From contig JANYBR010000421.1 in the NCBI GenBank assembly GCA_025360685.1, positions 1-14,308 of the forward strand: a stretch of DNA of 14,308 nucleotides, in the 5' to 3' direction. Positions 7,394 to 14,241 of the stretch are shown here, piece after piece. The DNA is from Pseudomonadota bacterium. Lineage in GTDB: Bacteria; Pseudomonadota; Alphaproteobacteria; Micropepsales; Micropepsaceae. Positions within the stretch are counted from its first letter, which is position 1. Every line of letters begins with the position of its first letter. Under the pieces are notes generated by a model. That model saw only the letters and a list, made by a program, of their open reading frames with translations. It did not search any database and was not told the origin of the DNA. The translations under genes were made by a program, and so were the position numbers.

Positions 7394-7810
7394 CTACATT
7401 CCCGGAAAGATTCCGCGCAGCACCATGCCGATGCCGACGAGCGAAGCGATCCACAGCACAGTGCGCACGAACGGGATGCCTGCTGCATAAACCGGCACAT
7501 AGGCGACGCGCGACCAGAAGAAGATCTCCGCCCCCAGCGCCGACATCGCCGTGTGCTTGCCCATCGCGTTTGCCATCAGCACGGCCGCGGCAAAGAACAC
7601 GAAGGTCTCGAGGAAATTCTTGAAGGCGCGCTCGACGCGTCCGCCGATCTTGCTCAGCGGCGGCGCGGGCTCGTCGCGCGCGCCGGCACCCCAGGGCAGG
7701 CCGCGTGCGCCCAGGCTGAACAGCACGGCCAGCAGGAGCTGGACCAATCCCAGCGCGATGCTCAGCCACAGCATCCGCATCTCAACCGTATTGAAGTCGC
7801 CGAAATCCAT
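7394..7810 (-). CDS. MAPEG family membrane protein (copy 1)
   Basis: 138 residues with four predicted membrane helices (about 11-34, 66-84, 93-112, 117-134). MAPEG proteins include microsomal glutathione transferases and leukotriene synthases; the bacterial members are mostly uncharacterised. Diagnostic is the loop plus second helix GARDEPAPPLSKIGGRVERA followed by FKNFLETFVFFAAAVL (46-78), where Arg and Glu residues shape the glutathione site. The start at 7810 has GGAGGG upstream; an earlier in-frame ATG at 7828 is less well placed. A clear paralogue is encoded at 9776-10225 on the same strand. It is separated from the CPBP gene by 144 bp, so co-transcription is uncertain. Confidence 0.9.
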   Translation of the reverse strand: MDFGDFNTVEMRMLWLSIALGLVQLLLAVLFSLGARGLPWGAGARDEPAPPLSKIGGRVERAFKNFLETFVFFAAAVLMANAMGKHTAMSALGAEIFFWSRVAYVPVYAAGIPFVRTVLWIASLVGIGMVLRGIFPGM

Positions 7811-7918
7811 GTTGCCCTCCGCAAGCAAACCGAATCGCGCGCGAGTCTACGCCCGGCGCATTGCCGCAATAAAGGTGCCGCGCGATGCGCGGCATTCGTG
7901 GCCGGGCGATGGCACGGC

Positions 7919-8080
7919 TCAGCCCAGCCAGTGCATCGCGCCCCACAATACAAGGCCCCCGATCGCAGCGAAGATCGCAATCCACACCAGACCGGCAAAG
8001 GTCACGCCCAGACCTCCGGCAAAACTGGTGTCGTCCAGCGCGTCATTCGCGGGTTTCGGCGGCAGGTCGTCTTCGTTCAT
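7919..8080 (-). CDS. 53-residue single-TM membrane protein
   Basis: Small gene with a good ribosome-binding site (GGAGGGA) before the ATG at 8080. The acidic N-terminus is MNEDDLPPKPANDALDDTSF. Residues about 22-48 form one hydrophobic Gly-rich helix (GGLGVTFAGLVWIAIFAAIG and on), ending MHWLG. The probable topology is N-in with a cytoplasmic acidic tail, but the sequence does not settle it. Codon use matches its neighbours. It precedes the MAPEG gene by 108 bp on the same strand. No family recognised; small inner-membrane proteins of this kind are often left unannotated. Confidence 0.75.
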   Translation of the reverse strand: MNEDDLPPKPANDALDDTSFAGGLGVTFAGLVWIAIFAAIGGLVLWGAMHWLG

Positions 8081-8213
8081 TGCGGTCGTCCCTCCACCCG
8101 GAACTTAGCGCAATTGTCGTCTCGCCGACATTTATCAAGCACAAGCTGCGCCCCATCCAAGGCGGAATGTCCATGATTTCCGCGGTTTATCCTTTGGGTA
8201 ATAACCCGGCGCG

Positions 8214-8930
8214 ATGATTGATCCTGTGCCCATGGACGCCGCCATCCTGGAACGCCATATACAGAAGATGCCCGATGCTGAAGCCATGACGATCGTACAA
8301 CGAGCCGAACGGATCTATTCCGATCTGGAGCATCGCGCCGACACGATGGTGCATGTGCTGGGCGTACTGTTCGCGATCAATGCGAGCCTGTGGCTGCTGT
8401 GGCATGTCACCGGCCTCTCGGTCGCGATCAGCGTTTTCATCTATTGCGCCGGCCTGCTGGCAATGATCTGCGCCTCGGCCGCCTACAATCTGGCGCCGCA
8501 CGGTTCATCCAAGGCGTTCCTGCGCCGGCTCGATCATGCCGCCATCTTCATCATGATCGCGGCGACCTACACGCCGTTCGCGATGAACCGGCTCGGTGCG
8601 CCCTACGGCACGTTCATCCTGTGGGCGATCTGGCTCAGTGCGACGTTCGGCGTGACCATGAAGGTGCTGTTCCCGCGGCGCTTCGAGTTTCTCAGCATCG
8701 CGCTCTATCTCGCCATGGGCTGGCTGATCGTGTTTGTGATCCAGCCGCTGCACGAGTCCATGAGCGCCGCCGATTTCTGGTTGCTGGTGGCGGGCGGGCT
8801 CGTCTACTCCGCCGGCGTGGCGTTCTATCTGATCGAGCGCATCCCCTATCACAAGGTGATCTGGCACGGCTTCGTGCTGGTGGCCGCCGTGCTGCACTTC
8901 TCGGCCGTATCGTTCGAGTTCGTCCGTTAG
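8214..8930 (+). CDS. hemolysin III / PAQR (YqfA-like) family membrane protein
   Basis: 238 residues with about seven hydrophobic segments from residue 47 onward. Family signatures: RADTMVHVLGV (41-51), SAAYNLAPHGSS, LRRLDHAAIFIMIAATYTPF (the Asp-His and TYTPF motif), and the last-helix IPYHKVIWHGFVLVAAVLHF with the His residues that bind zinc in related PAQR proteins. The usual SxxYH is SxxYN here. Bacterial members are called hemolysin III but are better regarded as membrane proteins of unclear role, possibly in membrane lipid or fluidity control. Start uncertain: in-frame ATGs at 8214, 8232, 8268 and 8286, none with a strong ribosome-binding site. 8214 is given as the longest; 8286 (MTIVQRAERIYSDLEHRAD) begins nearest the conserved part. 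Confidence 0.9.
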   Translation: MIDPVPMDAAILERHIQKMPDAEAMTIVQRAERIYSDLEHRADTMVHVLGVLFAINASLWLLWHVTGLSVAISVFIYCAGLLAMICASAAYNLAPHGSSKAFLRRLDHAAIFIMIAATYTPFAMNRLGAPYGTFILWAIWLSATFGVTMKVLFPRRFEFLSIALYLAMGWLIVFVIQPLHESMSAADFWLLVAGGLVYSAGVAFYLIERIPYHKVIWHGFVLVAAVLHFSAVSFEFVR

Positions 8931-8959
8931 AATTCGAAGTCATTCGTGTCTGGCGCGAC

Positions 8960-8984
8960 GCGTCCGAATCGACTATCCGGACGC
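8960..8984 (+). promoter_or_regulatory. perfect hairpin abutting the HAD start codon
   Basis: GCGTCCG (8960-8966) and CGGACGC (8978-8984) are perfect complements with an 11-base loop; the right arm ends at the base before the ATG (8985). No Shine-Dalgarno sequence is visible, and a folded RNA would bury the ribosome entry site. It could limit translation, or be a DNA palindrome bound by a regulator. Confidence 0.4.
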
Positions 8985-9653
8985 ATGATTTCGGCGGTGA
9001 TCTTCGATTGCGACGGCGTTCTCGTGGACAGCGAGATCATCGCGCATGAAGTCGAGACCGAGATTCTCGATTCCATCGGTCTGCATTACGATCGCCACGA
9101 ATTCACCGCGCGTTTCATGGGCATGAGCGATCCGACCTTCTACGCCGCGCTCGAAGCCGACGGACAGGCGCGCCTCGGCCGCTCGATCATCGACGAAATT
9201 CGCAGTCGCATTAACCAAGGCATGCGCAAGGCCATCGAAGAACGCGTCGCCGAAGTTCCAGGCGCCGCGCGCGCCGTGTCCGTCGTACGACATGCCAAGG
9301 CCGTCGCCAGTTCCAGCACCAAGCGCGGCCTAGACTTCAAGCTGAGACGGACGGGGTTGTGGGATCACTTCGCGCCGCACATATACTCCGCCGAACACGT
9401 AACGCATGCCAAGCCCGCGCCCGACCTTTTCTGGCACGCGGCCGATGCACTCGCCGTTCCTCGGGCGCAATGCCTGGTCATCGAAGACAGCGTGAACGGC
9501 GTGCTCGCCGGACGCGCCGCCGGCATGCGCGTGTGGGGCTTCGGCGGCGGCGGCCACATGACGGACCGCCTGACGGCGAGACTCAGCGAAGCCGGCGCCG
9601 AACGCATCGTGGCGAACTGGGCGGAAGCGGAGAAACTGTTTGTGGAACTGTAG
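8985..9653 (+). CDS. HAD-superfamily hydrolase, beta-phosphoglucomutase-like
   Basis: 222 residues. All four HAD motifs are visible: the nucleophile FDCDGVLVDSE (Asp8, acid/base Asp10); motif II near VASSSTK (110-113); motif III Lys143 in HAKPAPDLF; and motif IV IEDSVNG (Glu167, Asp168). The helical cap after motif I and the DGVLVDSE signature place it in the HAD-IA group with beta-phosphoglucomutase and small sugar-phosphate phosphatases; the substrate is not predictable. The ATG at 8985 is preferred to the GTG at 8946 because HAD domains begin directly with this strand. It follows the hemolysin III gene by 54 bp on the same strand and could be co-transcribed. The start codon abuts a perfect hairpin. 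Confidence 0.93.
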   Translation: MISAVIFDCDGVLVDSEIIAHEVETEILDSIGLHYDRHEFTARFMGMSDPTFYAALEADGQARLGRSIIDEIRSRINQGMRKAIEERVAEVPGAARAVSVVRHAKAVASSSTKRGLDFKLRRTGLWDHFAPHIYSAEHVTHAKPAPDLFWHAADALAVPRAQCLVIEDSVNGVLAGRAAGMRVWGFGGGGHMTDRLTARLSEAGAERIVANWAEAEKLFVEL

Positions 9654-9688
9654 ATCGGAGTTGGTTCAAAACAGTCGCTGCCATCCAT

Positions 9689-9761
9689 TCTTTGGCAAGC
9701 TCAGGATGAGGACTTTTCTCGGCCTTCAGCCTGAGCCCTTGATCCTGAGCCTGTCGAAGGA
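9689..9761. repeat. REP-like inverted repeat between convergent genes
   Basis: The arms at 9689-9707 and 9742-9760 are inverted copies matching at 15 of 19 positions, with nine identical bases (GCTCAGGAT / ATCCTGAGC). The right arm with its flank reads TCCTGAGCCTGTCGAAGGA, a motif I recall as a frequent dispersed intergenic repeat in alphaproteobacterial genomes. It sits between the HAD gene and the convergent second MAPEG gene and could serve as terminator or mRNA stabiliser. Confidence 0.6.
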
Positions 9762-9775
9762 CGAGGGCCCGTACT

Positions 9776-10225
9776 TCAGAGCGCCGGATAGAACAAGGCC
9801 ACATACATCAGTAGAATCGAAACCGTCGCCAACAGCCAGATCAGCGTACGCAGCACCGGGACACCAAATGCGTAGAGCGGCAGATAGAGGATCCGTGCCG
9901 CGACATACGTCTGCGCCCCCCAGATGGTCGCCCAATTATGCCGCGCGGCCAGAGCGCACAGAATTACCGCCACCGCGAAGAACGCAAACGTCTCCATGAA
10001 ATTGCGAAAGGCGCGTTCCAGCCGGCCCGCCACCTTGCCGACCGGCGGCGGCGCTTCGTCGCGCGCACCGACGTTCCAGCGCACGCCGCGCTGGCTGTTG
10101 CCGGTACGCGCCGCGATCAGAAGCTGAAGCAGTCCCAGAACCGACGCGATGGCGAGCATGGTCAGCTCCACGCTCATGCCACCGAACCTCAGATCGAGTA
10201 ACGGCAAACTTTCGATTGTGTGCAT
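9776..10225 (-). CDS. MAPEG family membrane protein (copy 2)
   Basis: 149 residues with four membrane helices (about 18-39, 76-94, 104-122, 126-146). The MAPEG core GARDEAPPPVGKVAGRLERA followed by FRNFMETFAFFAVAVI is nearly the same as in copy 1 at 7394-7810, so the two are paralogues. It differs in a longer N-terminus (HTIESLPLLDLRFGG). The start at 10225 follows GGGGGGA at normal distance; an alternative ATG at 10177 (MSVELTML) would give the more usual family length. The frame stays open far upstream (to 11596) antisense to the beta-propeller gene, but that part is a composition shadow. It is divergent from the exported beta-propeller gene. Confidence 0.9.
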   Translation of the reverse strand: MHTIESLPLLDLRFGGMSVELTMLAIASVLGLLQLLIAARTGNSQRGVRWNVGARDEAPPPVGKVAGRLERAFRNFMETFAFFAVAVILCALAARHNWATIWGAQTYVAARILYLPLYAFGVPVLRTLIWLLATVSILLMYVALFYPAL

Positions 10226-10260
10226 CTGTCCCCCCATGGTGCGCCAGACTAGCGCGCCGA

Positions 10261-10279
10261 CGCGATTTCCTCCATCGCG
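10261..10279. promoter_or_regulatory. short inverted repeat in a divergent intergenic region
   Basis: Perfect CGCGAT (10261-10266) and ATCGCG (10274-10279) with a 7-bp spacer, in the 135-bp region between the divergent MAPEG copy 2 and beta-propeller genes. It could be an operator. Six-base arms in G+C-rich DNA can arise by chance, so this is weak. Confidence 0.25.
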
Positions 10280-10360
10280 CCGGACGCCTCGGATCACGCG
10301 GCTGTGACACTGTTGCATTCGCCAAGCCGATAGTCTGCGCAGCGTTTGCCGGGAAACATC

Positions 10361-11560
10361 ATGAACAGACTGCACTCGCTTGTGCTGGGCGCACTTCTCG
10401 CAGCGGCGGTCGTGCAAACTGCGCCGGCCGCGGCCGTCGCGGAATTTCACGGCGGACCGGACCATGCCGGCGTCTTCGCAGGACCCGGGCCTGACGGATT
10501 CTTCAAGCAGCTCTGGCGCTTCAATGCCGGTCACATGGTCGTGGCGTCGCCCGTGCTCGCCGGCGGCGTGCTCTATGCCGGTGCGAAGAACGGCAACTTC
10601 TACGCTCTCGATGCGAAGTCCGGCGCGTTGGAGTGGAAATTCGCCGCCGATGCGCCGATCACATCGACTGCGGCGGTGGCGGACGGACGCGTCTATTTCA
10701 TGTCGGGCGCGAACACGCTCTATGCGTTGAAGGCGACAGACGGCTCGCTGTCCTGGATTCGCGCGACCGGTCCCGACCTGCCGTTCGACGCGATGGCGGG
10801 ATTCAACATAGTGCAGGATTGGGACTATTGGACGTCCTCGCCGCTCGTCTTCAAAGGACGGGTCTTTGTCGGCAGCGGCGATGGCAGGATTTACGCGCTC
10901 GACGCACGCAGCGGCGAGGTTGCGTGGAGCTTCGCCACGCGCGGACGGGTCCGCTCCTCGCCGGCGACCGATGGCAAGACCGTCTATGCCGGCAGTTTCG
11001 ACGGGCAGATGGTTGCGCTGGATATGCGCACCGGAAAATTGCGCTGGTCGTTTCATACCCTCGGCACACCGGTATTTCCCGCCGGCAGCATCCAGTCCTC
11101 GCCGACGCTGAGCAACGGCCTCGTCTATTTCGGCGCGCGCGATTTCAATCTCAATGCCATCGATGCGACATCGGGCAGGGAAGCCTGGCACCAGTCCGTG
11201 AAAAACTCCTGGGTGCCGTCGACACCAGCGGTCAGCGAAGGCCGCGTCTATACCGGCAGCGCCGACGGGCGCGCGCTCTTCGCCTTTGATGCGAAGACGG
11301 GAAAGCCATTGTGGAACACGCCGCTCGACAATCTGATTTTTTCCTCTCCGATTGTCGCGGGCGAGCGCGTCTATATCGCCTCGCTGGGCGGAACGGTCTT
11401 TGCCTTGAAATCGGCGAGCGGAGAGGTCACCGGCTACACACTGACGGAAGACCGCATTCTTTCCTCGCCGTGGATTGAGGACGGCGTTCTCTATTTTGGC
11501 AACAATGACGGTTACATTTACGCAATGAGTGCCGGAGCGCACCGCTTTCCTGGCGGATAG
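10361..11560 (+). CDS. exported PQQ-repeat beta-propeller protein
   Basis: 399 residues. An N-terminal signal peptide (MNRLHSLVLGALLAAAVVQ, Ala-rich cleavage region near 24-28) sends it to the periplasm; there is no lipobox. The rest is about seven blades with the PQQ-like pattern G.vYag..dG.fYALDa.sG...W.f, for example at about 69-93, 107-133, 165-191, 205-231, 252-277, 293-319, 333-357 and 374-391. Such WD40-like propellers occur in PQQ-dependent dehydrogenases and in the scaffold BamB. Here no dehydrogenase catalytic region is seen and the length matches BamB-like or stand-alone propellers, so a binding or scaffold role is more likely than catalysis. The ATG at 10361 with GGGAAA upstream is preferred over a TTG at 10346. 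A small lipoprotein gene follows 68 bp downstream. Confidence 0.9.
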   Translation: MNRLHSLVLGALLAAAVVQTAPAAAVAEFHGGPDHAGVFAGPGPDGFFKQLWRFNAGHMVVASPVLAGGVLYAGAKNGNFYALDAKSGALEWKFAADAPITSTAAVADGRVYFMSGANTLYALKATDGSLSWIRATGPDLPFDAMAGFNIVQDWDYWTSSPLVFKGRVFVGSGDGRIYALDARSGEVAWSFATRGRVRSSPATDGKTVYAGSFDGQMVALDMRTGKLRWSFHTLGTPVFPAGSIQSSPTLSNGLVYFGARDFNLNAIDATSGREAWHQSVKNSWVPSTPAVSEGRVYTGSADGRALFAFDAKTGKPLWNTPLDNLIFSSPIVAGERVYIASLGGTVFALKSASGEVTGYTLTEDRILSSPWIEDGVLYFGNNDGYIYAMSAGAHRFPGG

Positions 11561-11628
11561 AGGCGCCCGGCCGTGTGGAACCTCGCGGCGCCGCATGCAA
11601 TCATAGGCGCCTCACGAAGGGACTTGCG

Positions 11629-11871
11629 ATGCGCGCAATTTTGACGATGGGTGTGATCGGCTTGGGGGGGTTGTCTCTGGCGGGATGCGCGGTGGCCGAA
11701 GTTGCCGGCGCGGGCGTCAGCGCGGCGACGACGGTCGTCACGACGACGGTTGATGTGGCGGGAGACGTCGTCGGTGGTGTGGCCGACACGGTCAGCGGCA
11801 GCTCTGACAGCGACAAAGATCGAGATAAAGACAAGAATAAACCGGATGACGGCGACGACGCCGACAAGTAG
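11629..11871 (+). CDS. small predicted lipoprotein with acidic/basic tail
   Basis: 80 residues. The signal sequence ends in the lipobox LSLAGC, so Cys20 should be lipidated and the protein anchored to a membrane facing the periplasm. Residues 21-56 are Val/Ala/Thr/Gly-rich (TTVVTTTVDVAGDVVGGVAD), like short glycine-zipper-type segments. The last 22 residues are almost all Asp, Lys, Ser or Arg. GAAGGGA precedes the ATG at 11629; a longer frame from 11575 lacks a ribosome-binding site. It follows the beta-propeller gene in the same direction. No function recognised. Confidence 0.82.
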   Translation: MRAILTMGVIGLGGLSLAGCAVAEVAGAGVSAATTVVTTTVDVAGDVVGGVADTVSGSSDSDKDRDKDKNKPDDGDDADK

Positions 11872-11878
11872 TTTCGTT

Positions 11879-11903
11879 GCGATTGACCGACGGCCGCAAT
11901 CGC
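11879..11903. terminator. hairpin between convergent lipoprotein and gloB genes
   Basis: Perfect 7-bp stem GCGATTG (11879-11885) with CAATCGC (11897-11903) and an 11-base loop, in the 38-bp gap between two stop codons. There is no T-run on either side. The position suggests a bidirectional terminator or mRNA end. Confidence 0.5.
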
Positions 11904-11909
11904 CAGTAC

Positions 11910-12674
11910 CTAAAACGAATCCTTGCGCTTGCGCATTTCAGCGAACACTTCGACGTCGCCCGATTGCGCGAGTCCCAGAGAGCTGCGGATCGCTGCCGAG
12001 TCGGGACGCAGGAACGGATTGGTTTTTTTCTCAAGGCCGAGAGTTGAGGGGATCGTCGGCGCATTGCGCGCGCGCGCGGCTTCCACATCGCGCATCCGCG
12101 CTGTCAGGTCCGGATTTTTCGGCTCGAGCGTCTGCGCGAAGCGGCCGTTGTTCAGCGTGTATTCGTGGCCGCAGAAGATGCGCGTCGCGTCGGGCAGCTG
12201 CATCAGTTTGGACAGGCTCTTCCACATCATCGCTGGCGTGCCTTCGAACAGCCGCCCGCAGCCCATCGCGAATAGAGTGTCCCCCGTGAAGGCGGCGTCG
12301 TCGGTCACAAAGGCGATGTGCGCCCGCGTATGGGCCGGGATCTCCAGCACGCGCACCGGGCGTGCGCCGAATTTCCATCCTGTCGTCTCATCGACTCCCA
12401 CGTCGATGCCGGGAATGCGGTCGCGATCCTTGCCCGGTCCGACGATTGTGGCCCCGTACATTTCCTTGAGCGGAATGTTGCCGCCGGTGTGATCGAAATG
12501 GTGATGCGTGTTGAGGATATGGGTCAGCTTCCAGCGGCGCGCCGCCAGGGCCTTCCTGACCGGATCGGGCTCGGATGGATCGACCACGGCGGTCAATCCG
12601 GCATCGGGATCGTGGACAAGATAGGCGTAATTGTCCTTCAGGCAGGGGACGAGTTCGATCTCAAGGGCGGCCAT
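11910..12674 (-). CDS. gloB: hydroxyacylglutathione hydrolase (glyoxalase II)
   Basis: 254 residues, normal family length. It hydrolyses S-lactoylglutathione to lactate and glutathione, the second step of methylglyoxal detoxification, in the cytosol with a two-metal centre. Metal ligands seen: THHHFDH (His57, His59, Asp61, His62), His115, Asp132 in GDTLFAMGCGRLFEGT, and His170 in CGHEYTLNN. The C-terminal substrate helix KKTNPFLR (216-223) that binds glutathione is present, which favours GloB over other metallo-beta-lactamase-fold enzymes. Odd point: around the fourth ligand the usual PGHTxGH reads PAHTRAH, two Gly-to-Ala changes next to the metal site. AGGA lies upstream of the ATG at 12674. 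It is divergent from a methyltransferase gene, an arrangement I recall from other alphaproteobacteria. Confidence 0.94.
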   Translation of the reverse strand: MAALEIELVPCLKDNYAYLVHDPDAGLTAVVDPSEPDPVRKALAARRWKLTHILNTHHHFDHTGGNIPLKEMYGATIVGPGKDRDRIPGIDVGVDETTGWKFGARPVRVLEIPAHTRAHIAFVTDDAAFTGDTLFAMGCGRLFEGTPAMMWKSLSKLMQLPDATRIFCGHEYTLNNGRFAQTLEPKNPDLTARMRDVEAARARNAPTIPSTLGLEKKTNPFLRPDSAAIRSSLGLAQSGDVEVFAEMRKRKDSF

Positions 12675-12759
12675 AAACTGGTCCTTTCGCGGATTGACCG
12701 ACCCTAGCAGCGTGGGAGTGTGCGTTGTACCGGACGCAGCGTCGCGCTACGCAGGAGCC

Positions 12760-13494
12760 ATGCAGCTCGACGCCGCCGACCTTGCGGACTTCTACGAGTC
12801 GCCAATCGGGCAGTTGGCACGGCGCATGATCTCGCGCCAGGTGCGGGTTGTGTGGCCCGCCGCGAGAGGCGACTGCCTGTTGGGTTATGGCTTTGCCGTG
12901 CCGTATCTCAGACCTTATCTCGCAGATGCGGAACGAGTTGTCGCGCTGATGCCGGCGCAACAGGGTGTAGTGGCATGGCCGTCGGGCCGGCCGCTTACCG
13001 TGCTGGGGGACGAAGATGCGCTGCCGTTTCCGGACGCGTTCTTCCATCGCGTCTTGGTCGTACACGGCCTGGAAGGCGCCGACGCGACGCGGCCCCTGTT
13101 GCGCCAGCTGTGGCGCGTGCTCGCGCCGGAGGGGCGGCTGCTTCTGGTTGTGCCCAACCGGGCGAGCTTGTGGGCGCAGCTCGAACGCTCGCCCTTCGCG
13201 GTGGGCAGGCCATTCAGCCGCGGCGAGCTCGATCGCCTGTTGCGCGGCGCATTGTTCGAACCGCTGCGCTGGGACCGCGCCTTATACCTTCCACCCTTGC
13301 GCGGCCGCAGACTGGTGCGAACGGGAAACGCGTGGGAGCGGATACTGCGGCGGCTTATGCCGGGTCTTTCCGGCGTCCATCTGGTCGAGGCAGGCAAGTC
13401 GCTCTATGGCGCGACGCCGGCGATCACCGGAAGAGGCGCCAGACGCTGGTCACCCATGCGCGATGCGCCGGCCGCGCTGCACGAGACACTCTGA
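12760..13494 (+). CDS. class I SAM-dependent methyltransferase (gloB-linked)
   Basis: 244 residues. The N-terminus DLADFYESPIGQLARRMISR is typical of the methyltransferase found beside gloB in alphaproteobacteria. The SAM-binding motif I LLGYGFAVPYL (40-50), the acidic/Pro motif DEDALPFPDAFFHRVLVVHG (84-103) and the post-motif LLRQLWRVLAPEGRLLLVVPN (113-133) form the Rossmann-like fold. The middle is diverged and the substrate is unknown. The ATG at 12760 with GGAG close upstream is preferred; the frame is open to 12631, but that extension overlaps gloB. The C-terminal third is basic and may bind substrate. Confidence 0.88.
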   Translation: MQLDAADLADFYESPIGQLARRMISRQVRVVWPAARGDCLLGYGFAVPYLRPYLADAERVVALMPAQQGVVAWPSGRPLTVLGDEDALPFPDAFFHRVLVVHGLEGADATRPLLRQLWRVLAPEGRLLLVVPNRASLWAQLERSPFAVGRPFSRGELDRLLRGALFEPLRWDRALYLPPLRGRRLVRTGNAWERILRRLMPGLSGVHLVEAGKSLYGATPAITGRGARRWSPMRDAPAALHETL

Positions 13495-13780
13495 ATTGTA
13501 ACGTCTGCGTGAAAATGATTCCGGCGTCATCGCAGCCGCGGCACTAGTTTCGATTTTCTCTACTGTCATGCGTGCGATGAATTTGCAGGGCGGCTATGCG
13601 CGCTCGACTCGCCGGGCACGCGTCGCGAACAAATTCGAGCATTCGCGCCGCTGTGCGAGTCCTGCATTACGGACATGGAAGCAAGCGCACGAAACGGTGA
13701 TCACCGCGTCCTTTCAAATTGCGCATTGCATCCTAACTCCAGATGCGCCGGGCGGGACCGGCGTCAACCAGGAGGACACT

Positions 13781-14044
13781 ATGAATTTGGGAAGAACGGC
13801 TATCTCGGCCGCTGCACTATGTCTGATATTCGGTACCACAGCTGCCTTGGCAGGCAACGAATGGTCCGACTGCGTGCAAATGTCCAACCAAGTTAGGGCC
13901 GCGATGCAGACGAATGCGCAATCGCCGAACCTCGACGCGGTGAAAGTCGAGCGCCGCGACGCGGCGGATGCCTGCATCAAGGGCTACTACAAGCTGGGCA
14001 TTGCGCACTACAAGAGAGCACTGGAACTGCTGACGCAGGTCTAG
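13781..14044 (+). CDS. small exported two-cysteine protein, function unknown
   Basis: 87 residues. A signal peptide (about 1-24, cleavage after ALA) leaves a mature domain of about 63 residues with Cys31 and Cys65, which could form a disulfide, and a helical end (KGYYKLGIAHYKRALELL). GGAGGA lies at a good distance before the ATG. The 286-bp region upstream (13495-13780) holds no gene I can support; the frame is open from 13568, but the better start is 13781. Its stop codon lies in the same CTAG as the stop of the convergent metW. No family recognised. Confidence 0.82.
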   Translation: MNLGRTAISAAALCLIFGTTAALAGNEWSDCVQMSNQVRAAMQTNAQSPNLDAVKVERRDAADACIKGYYKLGIAHYKRALELLTQV

Positions 14045-14241
14045 ACCCGGCCGGGTCTTTCTTCGGCGCCCTTGAGCAGAAAGATCGCGCCGTTTGCCAG
14101 CAAGTTTGGACCCCACGCATCCGCGCGCATCGGATGCGTGCGGCCGCTTTCGTCCAGCGATAGCGCACGCTCGATCGTGGCGCCCGCGTCTTTGGCCAGG
14201 TCGACAAAGTCGGCGATGGTGCATAGATGAATGTTGGGCGT
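14041..14241 (-). CDS. metW: methionine biosynthesis protein MetW, C-terminal part
   Basis: 66 residues of the C-terminal end of MetW, a methyltransferase-fold protein that works with MetX in homoserine acylation for methionine synthesis. It starts in the family motif TPNIHLCTIADFVDLAKDAG and continues through ATIERALSLDESGR and WGPNLLANGAIFLLK to the stop at 14041-14043. Upstream of the TPN codons the frame hits a stop at once (plus-strand CTA at 14245-14247), because from 14238 the sequence is a perfect inverted copy of the gene's own 3' end. The true gene should continue beyond the window; the break is probably an assembly fold-back. metX is normally adjacent upstream but is not seen. Convergent with the small exported protein, sharing CTAG. 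Confidence 0.88.
   Translation of the reverse strand, partial: TPNIHLCTIADFVDLAKDAGATIERALSLDESGRTHPMRADAWGPNLLANGAIFLLKGAEERPGRV
14044..14064 (+). terminator. palindromic terminator inside the metW end
   Basis: GACCCGGCCGGGTC (14044-14057) is a perfect palindrome, usable as a GACCC/GGGTC stem with a GGCC loop, followed by TTTCTTC. It begins at the last base of the small exported protein's stop codon and lies within the last codons of the convergent metW gene, so it would end plus-strand transcription inside metW. Confidence 0.55.

Noticed and set aside
10226..11596. Long minus-strand open frame upstream of MAPEG copy 2 that would make a 606-residue fusion
   Set aside because: It is exactly antisense to a clear exported beta-propeller gene, is Arg/Ala-rich without domains, and the MAPEG gene has its own ribosome-binding site at 10225.
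13495..13780. Upstream extension (from 13568) of the small exported protein
   Set aside because: The extension would bury the signal peptide; GGAGGA and the ATG at 13781 define a proper exported protein start.
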